Assembly (NCBI GenBank): GCA_023101725.1
Contig: JALJCO010010208.1
Coordinates: 124,001 to 188,000 of the forward strand
Length of the DNA stretch: 64,000 bases
Source: Atherinomorus stipes
Lineage: Eukaryota; Chordata; Actinopteri; Atheriniformes; Atherinidae
Direction: 5' to 3'
A program made the position numbers and the translations under genes. The notes beneath the pieces are model-generated. The model did no database searches. It had not been told where the DNA came from and saw nothing but the letters and a program-made list of their open reading frames with translations. Shown piece by piece: positions 61,662 to 64,000 of the stretch (position 1 is the first letter of the stretch; each line of letters starts with the position of its first letter).

Positions 61662-64000
61662 GAAGGGAGGGGGGTGGGCAGAAGCATTGCCTTGTCTCTA
61701 CTATACAGAAATGACTGTACTGCTGGAGCATGTTTCAAGACTATCAGGGCCTCACTGGCAATCGTTTTTTTTCCCCTTCTCTCTCAGCCCCTATCAAAAG
61801 ATGTTACTGTGTAAAATGTCAAAGAAAAAAGAGGCAAGAGAAGTAATCTCCGTCTCCGTTTTGATCGCAAGTGGAATAATTGGAACCCTCTTAGGCTCAT
61901 TACACGAGTTGCCCGCCAGCCAAACGACGGCTCCAACTGCCCCTCTTCATTCATGTCGGAGCTTTGAAAAATATTGCTTCTTCTAGTTACAACTCTTTAT
62001 AAGATGCAATGACTAGAGGTCCTGGTACCTACATTAACGAATAATCCCACAATGCCTTTGAAAATACATCTTTAAGCTTCCACTGTCAAACAGGGATTCT
62101 GAGCAATAGTCAGGAAGCAGCAACAATCTGGCTCAGTAATAATGTCATTATGCATATTGCGCATCATTTCACACACACTGTTTTTTGGCAATATCATTGT
62201 TCTCAATTATATAAGGTACTGCAATATGTGCAATGAGTTCATTTGGATACCTATTACTAATGGGCTTGTCTTCATTGCTATTAAGCTTCGCTTGTAATTA
62301 TTGTGACTGTAATTACAATTACTGTATTATCCAAATTAACCTTATTCTTGGTTTAGATCACCCGCACCGACGGTAGCCAAGACACGCCTATGAAGAATGG
62401 CACCAATGTCCCTTCAGATAAATCCAGCATAATTAGCTGTGCCTTACAGGGCTTCTGTGATGGTAATAATTAGAGCTACTGTAGCAAAGGTCATGCAAAA
62501 CAATTTAGAGAGGATGCTGGCTGCATGGGTAATGGGAGGAGAGGAAGGACGAGCACAGATGAACACAGCAACTCCTTCCCTTCTCAGATATGGAAGGCAT
62601 TTAGTTGCTCTCCTTGTGTATTTGCCTCATTTTTCACCAATGCCGTGAAAAAAAAACATCAGAAAATGAGAACCCATTCCAGTGGTGAGCAGACTCCTGG
62701 CTAACACAGTTTAAATGGATCCATGATTAGATTTGAGGAAAGTGCTACAGGATTTATGTGTGAACTGGAATCAGCTAAAATCGATTCACTGCCTTTGAGG
62801 TGCGAAAGCTACTCCTGTCAAAGTGTTGTTGCATCTGTTCATTAATGTAAATTTAGTGAATTAAGCAAATTTAGCGTGTTTATTCGTACCTTTAGTCATA
62901 GCTATTAATTGTGAAAGACAGTGAGAGGAAGAGGCAGGAACTAGGAGATGCTCTGTTTCACCCAGGTGCACAGGTTAATGAGCTGAGTCAAAAATGTTGA
63001 CACAAAAGTAAACAAGTGCTCACTCTAAGGTGCTTCTATTTCTATGCTCTCATCCTGTGGTTCAGCTTTCTCTGCAACTCCCAGATTGCTCCTAAGCTGA
63101 GCGCTCAGGGTTCACAGACTGGGCCCACCAGGAATTCTCTCTGCTCCCTCACCTCACCACCATCACACCCCGATGACAAACGCAACAACCTCATGCTCAA
63201 ATATAGCATCTGGAGCAACACATGTTTATGTAGGCTACAGTGGATGGATCTCTGTTGCAGCACAACACCCTCACAAACTCTCACCACCCCCAACAGCATT
63301 TCTTTAATGGTGAATGATACAAATAGCACCAAACGGGGAGGAACAGCTTTTCCCTGCAGCTTTGGTTTTTCCACCCAAACTCTGCTTTAGCTTATGGCAA
63401 GTCAGGACTTGCCATATTTTAGTTAGCCCCTTACAGTAACTAAACAAAACCATTCATTTTCGAGTTTTATTTGGGTTTCCTGACTTCTACAAAGCTCATA
63501 ATTTACTTTAATTTTCCTACAGTAGTTATGCATGGCTTCCATATTTTTGTGTAATGCTCTTATGGGATTCTTTGATAAAAACTACACAGGAAGATCAAAT
63601 CTGCACTAATCTTTTAAGTATGAAGCTCAAACCAGTTGACTGTTAGCTTAGCTTAGCTTCCCACTGAGCAACAGACCTGATTTCAACTTTGCATGTTGCA
63701 GTGGGCCTCATTTAATCATAATATATTTGGTTAAATTTAGACTCTTAAGTCTAAACTGCTGTAAATATTTAAAACATAACTGAATGTTTAAACATCTAAA
63801 ACATTTTTAAATTGATAAAATGTCCAGATGAAGACTTTAAATTATGTTAAACTTGGTGATTTGAAAGCTGGTACTTGGTGTGAAATTGTTTGATTAGTGA
63901 TTTGGGCCATTACTTACTTTTTCCACTGTCTTTCCAGTGGATGGAAATGTGATTATAAATCACAAACATTCTTAATATACAATGAAGTTCTTCACTTGTG

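Larger units (their letters stand above)
52308..64000 (-). other. pcdh19: pcdh19 upstream intron, partial (>11.7 kb)
   Basis: The sequence upstream of the 59-nt exon to the window edge. I looked on the minus strand for the preceding exon (expected about 328 nt, with a Lys-rich run, NDIRLVP, SLNYFDYHQ and LIINGVPLP) and found no trace. Exons 1-3 therefore lie beyond 64000. Contents are simple repeats (53549-53585, 57552-57575, 58791-58812, 61639-61661) and balanced unique stretches, for example 62220-62560 with several TAATTA-type motifs. No gene on the opposite strand is supported. Confidence 0.75.

Noticed and set aside
52308..64000. The preceding pcdh19 exon (expected about 328 nt, Lys-rich, ending LIINGVPLP)
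   Set aside because: I searched the minus strand by eye and saw no matching peptide or splice context. It is presumed to lie beyond the window.

Overview
This is a stretch of vertebrate, almost certainly teleost fish, nuclear DNA. It is AT-rich and mostly non-coding. It contains intact GT-AG exons and several fish-typical repeats: a Rex3/RTE LINE, a V-type SINE, MITEs and abundant microsatellites. I see no bacterial, organellar or viral gene organisation, no CRISPR array and no operon. The species cannot be named from the sequence.

The only cellular gene I can support is the 3' part of protocadherin-19 (pcdh19) on the minus strand. Its last three coding exons lie at 52307-52249 (59 nt), 50429-50257 (173 nt) and 29909-29350 (560 nt including TAG). 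They join in frame into 263 residues of cytoplasmic tail. These include the delta-protocadherin CM1 and CM2 motifs and a WIRS-type match within CM2. Exon lengths and phases match what I recall of human PCDH19 exons 4 and 5. The introns are about 20.3 kb (29910-50256), 1.8 kb (50430-52248) and more than 11.7 kb (52308 to the right edge). The large exons encoding the cadherin repeats and the membrane segment lie beyond 64000. The 3' UTR runs left from 29349, with possible poly(A) signals near 28802, 28260 and 28203.

The left 27 kb, downstream of pcdh19, is gene-poor and repeat-rich. From left to right: a ~700-bp inverted-repeat element (2802-3500); a nested stack at 10219-13918; a younger relative of the host element of that stack (20901-21541); a 3.1-kb near full-length but dead Rex3 LINE on the minus strand (21792-24904) with a perfect 13-bp target duplication; a TTAA-flanked MITE (25189-25731); a V-type SINE (25788-26092); and a short 5'-truncated Rex3 piece whose tail is a CCAT/GATG microsatellite (26227-26484).

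The most unusual structure is the nested stack. An old MITE (ends at 10353 and 13918) was hit by a TA-flanked 557-bp insert and by a GC-rich ~1.97-kb insert ending in poly(A). The GC-rich insert is bounded by two direct copies of 432/433 bp that differ by one base. The duplicated segment starts at a TT/AAAA site and the poly(A) abuts the second copy. This is the geometry of target-primed retrotransposition, but with a target duplication far longer than usual. An assembly error is the main competing explanation.

The pcdh19 introns contain no further recognisable exon. They hold simple repeats, one dispersed teleost repeat (about 39794-39930), two long perfect inverted repeats (37269-37299 and 43346-43385) and some balanced-composition blocks that could be conserved non-coding elements. 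Nothing here looks like a new multi-gene system.
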